The notes beneath the pieces are model-generated. The model made no database searches and had not been told where the DNA came from. It saw only the letters and a program-made list of their open reading frames with translations. From the NCBI RefSeq assembly GCF_900142775.1, contig NZ_FRCC01000006.1:62001-126000 (forward strand): 64,000 nt of DNA, read 5' to 3'. Source of the stretch: Flavobacterium flevense. Lineage in GTDB: Bacteria; Bacteroidota; Bacteroidia; Flavobacteriales; Flavobacteriaceae. Shown one piece after another: positions 8,097 to 17,250 of this stretch. Both the position numbers and the translations under genes were made by a program. How positions within the stretch are numbered: the stretch's first letter is position 1; each line of letters starts with the position of its first letter.

Positions 8097-8597
8097 TTAT
8101 TCGTTTTCAAAAAGTTGTTTTAATGTATTAATTGCAAGAAACATTTTACCACTATCCGGGAGGTCTATAAAATCATATTTTTTATAGAATTTAGAGGCAG
8201 CTTCATCAATTGGATCTACAATTATTGCAAAAGAACCAATTTCCTTAGCGATTTCGTAGCTTCTTTTTAAGGCATCAATTAATAAAATTTTCCCAATTCC
8301 TTTTCCCTGATATTTTAGATCAATAGCTAGTCTTCCCAACAGAGTGGTAGGAATAGAAGTATAGGATTTAGGTAGCTTTTTTTGAATTTCATTAGGAAGA
8401 CTGTTCAGAGGAATACTGTTATTCGATAATGTATAATATCCACAAATAGTAACATTAGTATTATCTAATAAAACAAAACAACCGGAAAGTTTACGTTTAA
8501 TATCCTGTCCTGCTTGATTTTTAAGATAATTATTCAATAAATCTTTTCCGCAATCAAAATCCTTTTTATTATGCCTGCTTTCTAAAAGTTTAATCAT
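8097..8597 (-). CDS. GNAT family N-acetyltransferase, probable toxin of a TacAT-type module
   Basis: Using ATG at 8597 (MIKLLESRHNKKDFDCG) gives 166 residues; the earlier in-frame start at 8618 would overlap the partner gene more. The KDFDCG(K)xxLNNYLKNQAGQDIKRKLSGCFVL opening is typical of GNAT toxins paired with DUF1778 antitoxins, which acetylate aminoacyl-tRNA. The acetyl-CoA loop is QGKGIG in RLAIDLKYQGKGIGKILL, and a C-terminal Tyr lies in FYKKYDF. Its start overlaps the antitoxin stop by 8 bases, the usual arrangement for this module. Toxicity is inferred from the family. Confidence 0.9.
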   Translation of the reverse strand: MIKLLESRHNKKDFDCGKDLLNNYLKNQAGQDIKRKLSGCFVLLDNTNVTICGYYTLSNNSIPLNSLPNEIQKKLPKSYTSIPTTLLGRLAIDLKYQGKGIGKILLIDALKRSYEIAKEIGSFAIIVDPIDEAASKFYKKYDFIDLPDSGKMFLAINTLKQLFENE

Positions 8598-8883
8598 TTG
8601 ATTTAGAAATAAAAGCATTGTAATCGTTTAAGGCATCAGATAAAGCTTTATTTGGACTTTTGGATTTAGTTATGGCATCAAAAAAAACTTTACTATCCCT
8701 TTCTGAAGCTATAACTTGTTCTTTTTCCTTAATAATTTCTTTCGCTTTTTCTTCAACTGTTAAGATGATAAAGTCTGTTAAATTCCTGAAACCACCTAAA
8801 TGCGCAGCTTTTTCAAAGAACTGTTTTTGTTCTTTAGGAAGTCTTGCATCAAATCGTGCCTGCTCTTTTGTTACGCTACTCAT
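8590..8883 (-). CDS. DUF1778 antitoxin (TacA-like, ribbon-helix-helix)
   Basis: A 97-residue protein beginning VTKEQARFDARLPKEQKQFFEKAAHLGGFRNLTDFI, the ribbon-helix-helix part that binds DNA as a dimer, followed by a charged helical tail that would wrap the acetyltransferase toxin. It is the first gene of a two-gene operon and overlaps the toxin gene. Two matching palindromes just upstream (8907-8927 and 8939-8959) are likely its autoregulatory operators. Confidence 0.9.
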   Translation of the reverse strand: MSSVTKEQARFDARLPKEQKQFFEKAAHLGGFRNLTDFIILTVEEKAKEIIKEKEQVIASERDSKVFFDAITKSKSPNKALSDALNDYNAFISKSND

Positions 8884-8906
8884 AGTTGTATTATTTTATA
8901 TGCAAA

Positions 8907-8959
8907 TGTACGTCTAAAATCCGTACAGTAAATATAATTGTACGTTAAATTTCCGTACT
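8907..8959. promoter_or_regulatory. paired palindromic operators of the toxin-antitoxin operon
   Basis: Two inverted repeats, TGTACG-N9-CGTACA (8907-8927) and TGTACG-N9-CGTACT (8939-8959), are spaced 32 bases start to start, close to three helical turns. They lie directly upstream of the DUF1778 start, where a ribbon-helix-helix antitoxin would bind cooperatively. Confidence 0.7.
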
Positions 8960-9005
8960 TATGAGTTCGTTGCGTTTTTTTAATTAGATTTAAGTTACCA
9001 TTATT

Positions 9006-10370
9006 TTACACCGTCATAGAAAACAAAGCGGTTTCAGGAGCTTTACGTTTTAAATGTAAATCAAAAGCCATGCAGATGTTCCTAACAAAAGCTTTGCCCT
9101 TATCGGTTACCTGAATTCCGTTTTCTTTGATGATAAGGATTCCGTCCTGTTGCATTTCTTTCAATTGCCCTAAAATTTCTCTTACTTCTTTAAAATAAGT
9201 GGTATTTGTATCCCAATAGGTTTCAAATCGGCACATGAGATTCAGAATGTGTTTTCTAATAACTAAATCTTCATCGCTTAACAAATGACCTCTGAAAATA
9301 GGGAGTTTATCCCATTCTAAAAGTTGGTAATAATCATCGATATTTTTTTCATTTTGTGCAAAACTATACCAGCTGTCACTAATAGATGAAACCCCTAAAC
9401 CAATCATTAATTTGGTTTTTGAAGAGCTGTAACCCATAAAATTGCGATGTAGTTGCCCGTTTTTGAAAGACTGATATAAAGTATCCGTTTCTAATGCAAA
9501 ATGATCCATTCCTATTTCGTGATAGCCATTTTTAAGCAATAATTCTTTACCTACCTGATATAAAATTCTTTTTTCCTGATCTTTTGGAATGTCTTCATCT
9601 TTAAAACCGCGTTGCCCATTTCCTTTTATCCACGGCACATGAGCATAGCTGTAAAAAGCCAGTCGGTCGGGTTGTAATGATTTTGTTTTTTCGATAGTAT
9701 CTACAACATCTTCGGTTTTCTGAAAAGGCAGTCCAAAAATAATATCGTGCCCTATAGAGGTATAACCTATTTCTCTGGCCCAGAAAGTAACTTTGGCCAC
9801 ATTGTGAAAAGCCTGTTCGCGATGAATGGCTTTTTGTACTTTTTCAGAATAATCCTGAACACCAAAACTGACTCTTCTAAAACCTAAATCGTACAATTTT
9901 TGTAAATGCTGATACGTAGTATTATTGGGATGTCCTTCAAAACTGAATTCATAATCCGGAGCTTTAGTGGCATAAGCAAAAATACCGTTGATTAAATCTT
10001 CCAGGTTTTTTGTCGAAAAAAAAGTGGGTGTTCCGCCACCCAGATGAATCTCTTTGATAATAGGTTTTTCATTCAGAAGATTACTATAAAGACGCCATTC
10101 TTTTAAAACCGCCTGAATGTACGGCGATTCTACGCTGTGGTTTTTAGTAATACGCTTGTTGCAACCGCAAAAAGTACACAGACTTTCGCAAAAAGGAAGA
10201 TGAATGTATAGGCTGATTCCTTCTTGAGCATTGCTCTCCGAAAATGATTTTTTAAAAGTAGTAATCCAGTCCTGATAAGTAAAATCAGCTTCATTCCAGT
10301 AAGGAACAGTGGGGTAGCTGGTGTAACGGGGACCAGGCACATTGTATTTTTGAATCAATGAATTGTTCAT
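9006..10370 (-). CDS. hemN: oxygen-independent coproporphyrinogen III oxidase
   Basis: A 454-residue radical SAM enzyme converting coproporphyrinogen III to protoporphyrinogen IX without oxygen. The N-terminus has YNVPGPRYTSYPTVPYW, followed by the iron-sulfur/SAM motif CESLCTFCGC (C61, C65, C68, with the extra Cys of true HemN) and the glycine-rich SAM stretch LGGGTPTFF. The C-terminal HemN domain (about 350-440) contains LMCRFET. The combination of YTSYP and CxxxCxxCxC separates HemN from HemW-like proteins. An FNR-type box and a -7 element lie directly upstream, so expression is probably raised at low oxygen, matching the cbb3 oxidase genes nearby. Confidence 0.95.
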   Translation of the reverse strand: MNNSLIQKYNVPGPRYTSYPTVPYWNEADFTYQDWITTFKKSFSESNAQEGISLYIHLPFCESLCTFCGCNKRITKNHSVESPYIQAVLKEWRLYSNLLNEKPIIKEIHLGGGTPTFFSTKNLEDLINGIFAYATKAPDYEFSFEGHPNNTTYQHLQKLYDLGFRRVSFGVQDYSEKVQKAIHREQAFHNVAKVTFWAREIGYTSIGHDIIFGLPFQKTEDVVDTIEKTKSLQPDRLAFYSYAHVPWIKGNGQRGFKDEDIPKDQEKRILYQVGKELLLKNGYHEIGMDHFALETDTLYQSFKNGQLHRNFMGYSSSKTKLMIGLGVSSISDSWYSFAQNEKNIDDYYQLLEWDKLPIFRGHLLSDEDLVIRKHILNLMCRFETYWDTNTTYFKEVREILGQLKEMQQDGILIIKENGIQVTDKGKAFVRNICMAFDLHLKRKAPETALFSMTV

Positions 10371-10389
10371 GGCATGTATTTTTATAATT

Positions 10390-10433
10390 CAAAAGTAATG
10401 TGCTTTAGAATAAATAAAAATGACAATTATCAT
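10390..10433 (-). promoter_or_regulatory. hemN promoter with CRP/FNR-type box
   Basis: On the minus strand there is a Bacteroidota -7 element TACTTTTG (10397-10390), fitting TAnnTTTG. Upstream is ATGA-N6-TCAT (10420-10433), whose core TGA-N6-TCA is the CRP/FNR half-site pattern. If transcription starts about five bases after the -7 element, the box is centred near -41.5, the usual activating position. Confidence 0.6.
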
Positions 10434-10439
10434 GAAAGA

Positions 10440-10530
10440 GGGAAACGGGGGAAGAGGGAAGTTAGAAGTTAGAAGTTAGAAGTTAGAAGAGGGAAGTTTG
10501 AAGAGGGAAGTTTGAAGAGGGAAGTTTAAA
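10440..10530. repeat. GAAGTTA / GAAGAGGGAAGTTT heptad array
   Basis: Several direct copies of GTTAGAA are followed by copies of GAAGAGGGAAGTTT, all in multiples of seven bases. The stretch 10605-10627 carries the complementary words (CTTCTAACTTC), so the two flank the terminator at 10546-10585 as a larger inverted repeat. Confidence 0.7.
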
Positions 10531-10545
10531 AAAAAGAAACTTGAT

Positions 10546-10585
10546 AAAACAAGGCGATTTTCAGTTTTGAAAGTCGCCTTGTTTT
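10546..10585 (-). terminator. terminator of the DUF349 gene
   Basis: Perfect 12-base arms at 10546-10557 and 10574-10585 (AAAACAAGGCGA and its complement) flanked by A and T runs, about 50 bases past the stop codon of the DUF349 gene. Confidence 0.85.
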
Positions 10586-10633
10586 TTTACATAATATTTG
10601 ACTGCTTCTAACTTCCCACTTCTAACTTTTGGA

Positions 10634-12595
10634 CTATTCCTGATTGAGGCTTCTAAGTTGTTTTAGTTTTTCTTTCCAGGTATCGAGGCTTTCTTTGTGA
10701 ATAGCAATGTTTTTTCGAACTTCTAAAACAATAGAATTTTCTTTTTTGGCATTTTTAGTATTCGTAAAAAACTGGATGTTATTCTCTAACTGGAAAATTT
10801 CATTTTGTACTTCTTCAATTTTACGGATAATAAAAATCTTTTCGTTTTCTAATTTCCTGTTATCATTATTTTCCGAAAGATTTTCTATTTTATTGGTAAA
10901 ACGCATCATATCAGAATCTTTTTTACTCAAACTTAGTTTGTCAAAAAGAGCATCTAATATTTTATTGAATTTTCCTTCTATATGTCTTCTTGTATAAGGA
11001 ACTCTTCCCAGATTTTTCCAGTTTTCAATATGCAGTTTTATAGCATCTAAATCGGTTTTGTGGTCTCCGGTTAATTGAAATTCTTTAATGCTTTCCAGAT
11101 ATTCTTTCTTTTTATCAAAGGCTTCCATTTCTTCGGCGTTGTGCTCACTTCTTTGCTCTTTTAAGCGATTAAAGTAATGATTACAGGCCTCTTTAAATTC
11201 AGCCCAGACTTTGTCAGAATATTTTCGGGGAACGTGACCTATTTTTTTCCAATCTTCCTGAATTTGTTTCATGATTGGAGTGGTTGCTGAAAAATCGTCG
11301 CTTTCTTTTAATTCATTGGCTTTAGCAACCAATGCATTCTTCTTGTTCAGATTCTCATTTTGCTCCTTTTTAATGTCTTTATAAAAAGAGTTTTTAAAAG
11401 AATTGAAATTTCTAACCGCAGTTTTAAATGCAGCCCAGGTTGCTTCGTTTACTTCCGAAGGCACTTTTCCGGTAGAGAAAAAAGCATTTCTAAGGGCTTC
11501 TACTTTTTCAATTTGCACTAACCATTGGGAGTGTGCGTTTACTTTTATCGTGCCTAATTCTTCAATTTGAGCAATTATGGCATTCTTTTTTTCCAGATTT
11601 TCCTGCTCTGTTCCTCTCATTTTTTCAAAAAGAACTTCGCGTTTGTCATGCATTTTCTTAGTTAAATCACTAAACTGATTCCATATTTCATCACGATGTT
11701 CTCTGGAAACAGGACCTATGTCTTCTTTCCAGATGCGGTGTAAATCCTGTAATTCTCTAAATGCTTTATTGATATCCTGCTCCTGAAGCAATTCTTCCAC
11801 ACGGGCTATAATTTTTTGTTTAAGCTCTAAATTGTGCTTAAAATCAAGATCTCTGGCTTCTCTGTCTAAATGTAAATAATCATAAAAATTCTCGATATGA
11901 AAATGATAATTATTCCAGACATGATTGTATTTATCCTTAGGAATCGGACCTGCATTTTTCCAGCGTTCTCTTAATTCGTTAAAATGCTTTAGTGTATCCT
12001 TGATATTTTCATTAGGATTAATCAACTCTTTTAGTTCTTCAACAATAGCTAATCGCGTTTCCAGGTTATTTTTTAAATTACTCTCCAGACTTTTAAAATG
12101 GATGTTTTTATTGTCTTTGTATAAAGTATAAAACTGATCAAATTTAGTTTTTAAAGGAAGATGGTATTGAAATTCTTCGGTACTTTCAGGATTTTCAGCT
12201 AGGAATTCTTCTTTTTTCTCTTCAATAAAATGATTGTATTTTGACAAAAAAGCTTTTTTAATTTCCTCTACATGATCCCTGATAGACATTACTTTTTCAT
12301 TAGTAACCAGCTTTTGCAGTTCATCTGTTAATACTTCCATTGATAAAGTATCATAATCTTGCATAGGAATTTCATGACGGGCTTTTAAAGTCTCGTCTTC
12401 ATGTTCTTCCGCATTTGAAGCTTCAATTTCATTCAATGCCTGCTGTTTTTTAGCTAATGAATCAGCTTCCTCCGCATCAGTAGGAGTTTCGTTTTCAGCC
12501 ATTTCAGGTTTAGTTACAGCTTGAGTATCAGTGGCTAAGTTTCCGTCTGTCTTTGTTTCTGATGGTGACAGGTTATCATTCGTTTCTTCTAACAT
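10634..12595 (-). CDS. DUF349 repeat protein
   Basis: A 653-residue, strongly helical and charged cytoplasmic protein. After an acidic low-complexity N-terminus (about 1-80) it has about five DUF349 units, recognisable by the ExWKxxGxVPxxxxxxxWxxF pattern: RWKNAGPIPKDKYNHVW, IWKEDIGPVSREHRDEIW, AFFSTGKVPSEVNEATW, DWKKIGHVPRKYSDKVW and NWKNLGRVPYTRRHIEG. A coiled coil follows at about 580-650. The function of these proteins in Bacteroidota is not established. It is a single-gene unit with its own terminator. Confidence 0.9.
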   Translation of the reverse strand: MLEETNDNLSPSETKTDGNLATDTQAVTKPEMAENETPTDAEEADSLAKKQQALNEIEASNAEEHEDETLKARHEIPMQDYDTLSMEVLTDELQKLVTNEKVMSIRDHVEEIKKAFLSKYNHFIEEKKEEFLAENPESTEEFQYHLPLKTKFDQFYTLYKDNKNIHFKSLESNLKNNLETRLAIVEELKELINPNENIKDTLKHFNELRERWKNAGPIPKDKYNHVWNNYHFHIENFYDYLHLDREARDLDFKHNLELKQKIIARVEELLQEQDINKAFRELQDLHRIWKEDIGPVSREHRDEIWNQFSDLTKKMHDKREVLFEKMRGTEQENLEKKNAIIAQIEELGTIKVNAHSQWLVQIEKVEALRNAFFSTGKVPSEVNEATWAAFKTAVRNFNSFKNSFYKDIKKEQNENLNKKNALVAKANELKESDDFSATTPIMKQIQEDWKKIGHVPRKYSDKVWAEFKEACNHYFNRLKEQRSEHNAEEMEAFDKKKEYLESIKEFQLTGDHKTDLDAIKLHIENWKNLGRVPYTRRHIEGKFNKILDALFDKLSLSKKDSDMMRFTNKIENLSENNDNRKLENEKIFIIRKIEEVQNEIFQLENNIQFFTNTKNAKKENSIVLEVRKNIAIHKESLDTWKEKLKQLRSLNQE

Positions 12596-12789
12596 TTTTA
12601 AAATGTTTAAGGGTTTTATAATTGGTTAAATCGATTGGAAAGATAGTAAAGGTCTGTCGAAAATCAAAATAATTCCCTTATTTATAGTTTTTTTAGTTAA
12701 ATAAAGTATTGGTTTTTAAGAAAATAGGATCTAATTTTTTAGATTATTGTCGTTTGGGCATGCAATGATAGAACCTATAAATTGCTGAT

Positions 12790-13401
12790 TTATTTAGTAA
12801 CAATACTCCTGAAAGTCAGGTTGATTCGGGGTTTAATTATCTTTTTAGAAGGAGGAAGACGGTGTAACCAGTGGGTTTGGGTTTCGTCTTTCATGACTAA
12901 AAGGCTTCCTTGTTCCAGCATTAGGGATACGGTTTCTTTAGTCGTTTTGTGTTTGAATGCAAATTTTCTTTGAGCACCAAAACTTAAAGAAGCTATAGCT
13001 CCGTTCTTTTTTAAATCTTTTTCGCCATCACTATGCCAAGCCATGCCTTCATTGCCGTCATGATATAAGTTGAGCAAGCAGGAATTATAGGTTTCGCCTG
13101 TTATTTGTTCTGTTAATGATTTTAACTCCAGCAGTTCAGTTGTCCATAAAAGCGCCTCTTTAGTAACATTCGAATAGCTGTATTTGAAATTTTTATCTCC
13201 ATACCAGGCCACTTTTCTTTTGGTAATAATCAGTTTTCCAAAAATAACGGCTTCATCATTTTTCCATTCAATAGTTTCTAATAAACGGTTATAGTAGAAT
13301 TCAGCTTTTGAATAATCCATTATTTTGCCATAATACAACACCTTACCATCTCGGGGCAGAAGGTTTGTATTGGGGTCGTATTCGGGACTGAATAAATCCA
13401 T
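12790..13401 (-). CDS. alpha-ketoglutarate-dependent dioxygenase AlkB-like protein
   Basis: A 203-residue Fe(II)/2-oxoglutarate oxygenase of the short AlkB-like (ALKBH2/3-type) group. Iron ligands are expected from HSD in MAWHSDGEKDL and the later His in HWLHRLPPSKK; the 2-oxoglutarate-binding Arg lies in KPRINLTFR near the C-terminus. The nucleotide-recognition region contains YNRLLETIEW and YNSCLLNLYHDGNEGMAWHSD. It probably repairs alkylated bases by oxidative demethylation. It stands alone just after the DUF389 gene on the same strand, 29 bases away. Confidence 0.9.
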   Translation of the reverse strand: MDLFSPEYDPNTNLLPRDGKVLYYGKIMDYSKAEFYYNRLLETIEWKNDEAVIFGKLIITKRKVAWYGDKNFKYSYSNVTKEALLWTTELLELKSLTEQITGETYNSCLLNLYHDGNEGMAWHSDGEKDLKKNGAIASLSFGAQRKFAFKHKTTKETVSLMLEQGSLLVMKDETQTHWLHRLPPSKKIIKPRINLTFRSIVTK

Positions 13402-13430
13402 TTTATCTTTATTTTAGACGGATAAAGATA

Positions 13431-14738
13431 TTATTTTTGGCGGTATAGTTCAATTTCTTTTTTAGACAAACGTTGCTTTAACCATTGCGATAGTTTATCC
13501 AGTTCCGGTTTTCCAAATTCATTTTTACTTTTATAGATAAGGACAGGAACGGTTTTAATACTATCCGTTTTTTCATTAAAAGTATGATTTGAAATCGAAA
13601 TATTTTGTATGTCCGGAAACAAAATTTTCATTTCAGCAAGGAGATTATTATTGTCAAAATGATTCTGCGCTATCTGTTTTTTTAAATTCAGAATAGTTAC
13701 ATCTTTTTGACTTAAAACTGATTTGTTGAAATTGATTTCATTTAAAATATCGCTTTTTAAATCAGTTGTGTCCTGTTTTATGACTAATTTGGTGTTGTTT
13801 AATTCATAGTCCTTCAAACTCCGATTAAGTTCTTTTATTTCAGCATCGCTAAAACGTTTGGATAAAAAACCCAATTCCAGAATTTTTGGACTTTTGTTAA
13901 ACTGCGTTTTTTTGTATATAATAGTAATGCCTTTATTGTTAAATTCTTTTTCAGTAAAAACATCAATTTGCTGTTGGTATTTTTTTTCTTCGAATAGTTG
14001 ATACGCAAAATAAATACTTGGCAACAGCACAATAGTTATCACGGTACTGATATAGTATTTTACCTTTTTTTGAATTTTTTCATCCAATTGTTTTTTGATG
14101 GGATAATCCAGGTATTTAACAATTAAAAAAGTGGAAATACAAATAAATATACAGTTGATAGAGTACAGATACATGGCTCCAAAAAAGAATTTGAAACTTC
14201 CGGTTGCTAATCCGTATCCGGCAGTACAAAGAGGAGGCATTAAAGCGGTAGCGATGGCAACTCCCGGAATGGGATTTCCTTTTTCTACCCGGGTTATTGC
14301 AATTACTCCTACGAGACCACCAAAAAAAGCAATCAGAATATCATAGATATTGGGCGAGGTACGGGATAAAAGTTCGGGTTGTGCTTCCTTAAACGGACTG
14401 ATGTAAAAATAAATAGTAGAAACGACCAGCCCGGCAATAGTAGCTACTAATAGGTTTTTCAGGGATCTTTTAAGGAGTTCAAAATCATAAGTGCCTAGTC
14501 CGAAACCGGCTCCTACAATGGGCCCCATTAAAGGAGAAATAAGCATGGCTCCAATTATTACAGCAGTCGAATTGACATTTAATCCAATCGATGCTACGGC
14601 AATAGCACAGGCTAAAATCCATAAATTGGCTCCTCTGAACGAAATGTTGACTTTTACATTATCTAAAACTTTAGATTTATCATCTTCACCTTTGGTAAGA
14701 TTTATATAATCAAAGAGCTTTCTAATTAGTAATTTCAT
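13431..14738 (-). CDS. DUF389 domain membrane protein
   Basis: A 435-residue protein with a DUF389 membrane domain in the N-terminal half (about 30-250). Conserved pieces are ILACAIAVASIGLNVNSTAVIIGAMLISPLMGPIVG and RVEKGNPIPGVAIATALMPPLCTAGYGLA. The C-terminal half is soluble, with a transmembrane helix near residue 225-245 as hinge. The family has no firmly assigned function; some members are proposed transporters or cell-envelope proteins. Its start lies inside the 3' end of nhaA (17-base overlap), suggesting translational coupling with the antiporter. Confidence 0.88.
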   Translation of the reverse strand: MKLLIRKLFDYINLTKGEDDKSKVLDNVKVNISFRGANLWILACAIAVASIGLNVNSTAVIIGAMLISPLMGPIVGAGFGLGTYDFELLKRSLKNLLVATIAGLVVSTIYFYISPFKEAQPELLSRTSPNIYDILIAFFGGLVGVIAITRVEKGNPIPGVAIATALMPPLCTAGYGLATGSFKFFFGAMYLYSINCIFICISTFLIVKYLDYPIKKQLDEKIQKKVKYYISTVITIVLLPSIYFAYQLFEEKKYQQQIDVFTEKEFNNKGITIIYKKTQFNKSPKILELGFLSKRFSDAEIKELNRSLKDYELNNTKLVIKQDTTDLKSDILNEINFNKSVLSQKDVTILNLKKQIAQNHFDNNNLLAEMKILFPDIQNISISNHTFNEKTDSIKTVPVLIYKSKNEFGKPELDKLSQWLKQRLSKKEIELYRQK

Positions 14739-15894
14739 TGCTTTTCTTTAAATTATATTTTAATAAAATAAAACCAATACAACCTGCTGTTAAAGAAGAC
14801 AGCAGAATTATAAATTTAGCATTATTTATTATATGATGATCGTCAAAAGCTAATAAAGTAACAAAAATTGACATTGTAAACCCAATACCTCCCAGAAATC
14901 CAACACTAATAATTGTTTTCCAGTTTAAATCACCCGGCAGTTTGCAAAGACCAATTGAAACCGCTAAAAAGCTAAATATGGCAATACCTAACGGCTTTCC
15001 AACAATAAGTCCCAGCATAATTCCCATGCTGTAATGCAAACTTAAAGTAGATACAATATCTGATCCTAAAACAATTGCCGTATTAGCTAATGCAAAGAGC
15101 GGTAAAATAATAAAAGCAACCGGTTTGTGTAAAAAATGCTGTAATTTATAAGAAACAGATTTTTTAGTTCCATCACCAAAAGGAATAACAAAAGCGATTA
15201 ATACACCCGTAATCGTAGCATGAATTCCGGAATTAAGCATAAAATACCACATGATTACACCGCCAACAAGGTATGGAATTAAGTTTTTTATTTTCATTCT
15301 GTTAAGGATGAATAAAAACAATAAAATCCCTAATGCAATGGCTAAATTCATCCATAAAATGGTTTTAGTATAAAAAACTGCAATTACAAGAATAGCTCCT
15401 AAATCATCAATAACGGCAAGAGCTGTTAAAAAAACTTTTAAAGATAACGGAACACGATTACCCAGTAAAGAAAGGACTCCTAAAGCAAAAGCAATATCAG
15501 TGGCCATGGGAATTCCTGCTCCTGATTGTGCCAATGTCCCGTAATTGAGTAATAAATACAATCCCGCAGGAACCAGCATTCCTCCTAAAGCGGCAAAAAT
15601 AGGCAATAAAGCTTCCTTAATATTCGATAATTCTCCCAAATAAATTTCGCGTTCTAATTCTAATCCGATCAATAAAAAGAAAATAGTCATTAAACCATCA
15701 TTAATCCAGTATTCCAGACTTTGGCTACCCACTTTCATGTGCCAGGTATGAAGATATTGATCTGAAAAAATAGAATTTGCCAGAAGTAATGAAATTATTG
15801 TACAGCCAATTAAAACAAGTCCACTTGATTTTTCATTATCAAAAAATTCGGTAAAAAGCTCTGATTTGTAAAGGCGTTTAATTGTTTTTTTCAT
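14722..15894 (-). CDS. nhaA: Na+/H+ antiporter NhaA
   Basis: A 390-residue polytopic membrane protein with the NhaA hallmarks: EYWINDGLMTIFFLLIGLELEREIYLGEL, PMATDIAFALGVLSLLGNRVP, and ALAVIDDLGAILVIAVFYT with the paired Asp residues that bind Na+ and H+. It exchanges cytoplasmic Na+ for periplasmic protons. The ATG at 15894 (MKKTIKRLYKSELF) gives the family length; an upstream TTG at 15924 would add ten residues. Its 3' end overlaps the DUF389 gene. Confidence 0.95.
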   Translation of the reverse strand: MKKTIKRLYKSELFTEFFDNEKSSGLVLIGCTIISLLLANSIFSDQYLHTWHMKVGSQSLEYWINDGLMTIFFLLIGLELEREIYLGELSNIKEALLPIFAALGGMLVPAGLYLLLNYGTLAQSGAGIPMATDIAFALGVLSLLGNRVPLSLKVFLTALAVIDDLGAILVIAVFYTKTILWMNLAIALGILLFLFILNRMKIKNLIPYLVGGVIMWYFMLNSGIHATITGVLIAFVIPFGDGTKKSVSYKLQHFLHKPVAFIILPLFALANTAIVLGSDIVSTLSLHYSMGIMLGLIVGKPLGIAIFSFLAVSIGLCKLPGDLNWKTIISVGFLGGIGFTMSIFVTLLAFDDHHIINNAKFIILLSSLTAGCIGFILLKYNLKKSNEITN

Positions 15895-16323
15895 GTGTTG
15901 TTGTTTTGTTTTCTCTTGATGCAAGAAATATTTGGGTTTCTTAAATTTTGCTGTTATTTTATCATTTAGTTAAAGAAATGATTCAATTGGCTTCTATATT
16001 TATTAAAAATGTAGTGATATGCAAAAATAACGAAATATGTAGTAAAATCAAGCTGTTAAAATCATAATATTAAGATGTTTCAGCTGATGTAAAATAGTAA
16101 AATGAAAAATAGGCTTTGCTTTTTTTATCAATTTGCTAAGCAGAATCTAAAAAAGTTTTTAAAAAGGTGCAATAATAAAATTTTAAAAGCTTTTAAATAA
16201 GTAGCTTATAGGTTTATAGAAGCTTTTTATATCGAATTAGATTAAAACTATTACAATCTGTCTGATAATTGCTGTTCATGTAGTATTTTTGGGAATGATA
16301 AGAAAAAATGCTAACACTACTTT
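15895..16323. other. intergenic region between divergent nhaA and yaaA
   Basis: About 430 AT-rich bases serving two divergent genes. A TATTTTTG match to the Bacteroidota -7 element lies at 16284-16291, 32 bases before yaaA. No other structure was recognised. Confidence 0.5.
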
Positions 16324-17082
16324 ATGAAAATCGTACTATCACCTGCAAAATCTTTAAATTTAGAAACAGAATTGCCTACAGCACAATTTAGCCAACCTTC
16401 GTTTTTGAAAGAATCCAGACAAATTCATAAAGTTTTAAAACAGCAATCGCCAAAAGATTTATCTGATTTAATGTCTATTTCGGATAAATTAGCCGATTTA
16501 AATTGGCAACGTAATAAAGAGTGGAAAACACCTTTTACACCTGAAAATGCGCGTCCGGCTGTTTATACTTTCGACGGCGATGTTTACACTGGTTTAGATG
16601 CTTACACGATTCCAGTGGAAAAATTAGAGATTCTTCAGGACAAATTAAGAATTCTGTCCGGCTTATATGGAATTTTAAAACCTTTGGATTTAATGCAGGC
16701 TTACCGATTAGAAATGGGAACAAAACTGCCTGTGGGTGAACAAAAAAATCTGTATGATTTTTGGAAAACGACATTGACACATTCGCTTAATAAAGAACTA
16801 AAAAAAGACGAGTTGTTTATCAATTTAGCCAGTAATGAATATTTTTCGGCAATAGATGTGAAAGCGTTGAAAGTTCCTGTAATCACTCCTGATTTTAAAG
16901 ATTATAAAGATGGAAAACTGAAAATGATTAGTTTTTTTGCTAAAAAAGCCAGAGGAATAATGGTGCGTTATATTATTGATACCAATGCCGAAACGATTGA
17001 TGATTTAAAAGGATTTAATTATGAAGGCTATCAGTTTGATGCTAATTTGTCCAAAGGAAATCATTTGGTTTTTACCCGATAA
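16324..17082 (+). CDS. yaaA: peroxide stress protein YaaA (DUF328/UPF0246)
   Basis: A 252-residue cytoplasmic protein matching the family over its whole length. It begins KIVLSPAKSLN, has PAVYTFDGDVYTGLDAYTI and LRILSGLYGILKPLDLMQAYRLEMGT in the middle, and ends with KGFNYEGYQFDANLSKGNHLVFTR. YaaA limits iron-driven DNA and protein damage during peroxide stress in E. coli and adopts a DNA-binding fold. The gene is monocistronic and shares a hairpin at 17195-17230 with the convergent MFS gene. Confidence 0.93.
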   Translation: MKIVLSPAKSLNLETELPTAQFSQPSFLKESRQIHKVLKQQSPKDLSDLMSISDKLADLNWQRNKEWKTPFTPENARPAVYTFDGDVYTGLDAYTIPVEKLEILQDKLRILSGLYGILKPLDLMQAYRLEMGTKLPVGEQKNLYDFWKTTLTHSLNKELKKDELFINLASNEYFSAIDVKALKVPVITPDFKDYKDGKLKMISFFAKKARGIMVRYIIDTNAETIDDLKGFNYEGYQFDANLSKGNHLVFTR

Positions 17083-17194
17083 TTTTTATCTGATTTTTTT
17101 ACCATATAAGTCATATAAGTTTTTAAAAAAATTAGTGGCTATAAATGTTATAGAGCTTATAAGTTTAGAAATCAGGAAAGATATAAATAAACAA

Positions 17195-17230
17195 AAATGC
17201 CGTCTCGTTTTGAAAAACAAGGCGGCATTT
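17195..17230. terminator. bidirectional terminator between yaaA and the MFS gene
   Basis: Arms AAATGCCG (17195-17202) and CGGCATTT (17223-17230) with further internal pairing, between two converging genes. Confidence 0.75.
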
Positions 17231-17250
17231 CTAAATTCTGCAATCTAAAA

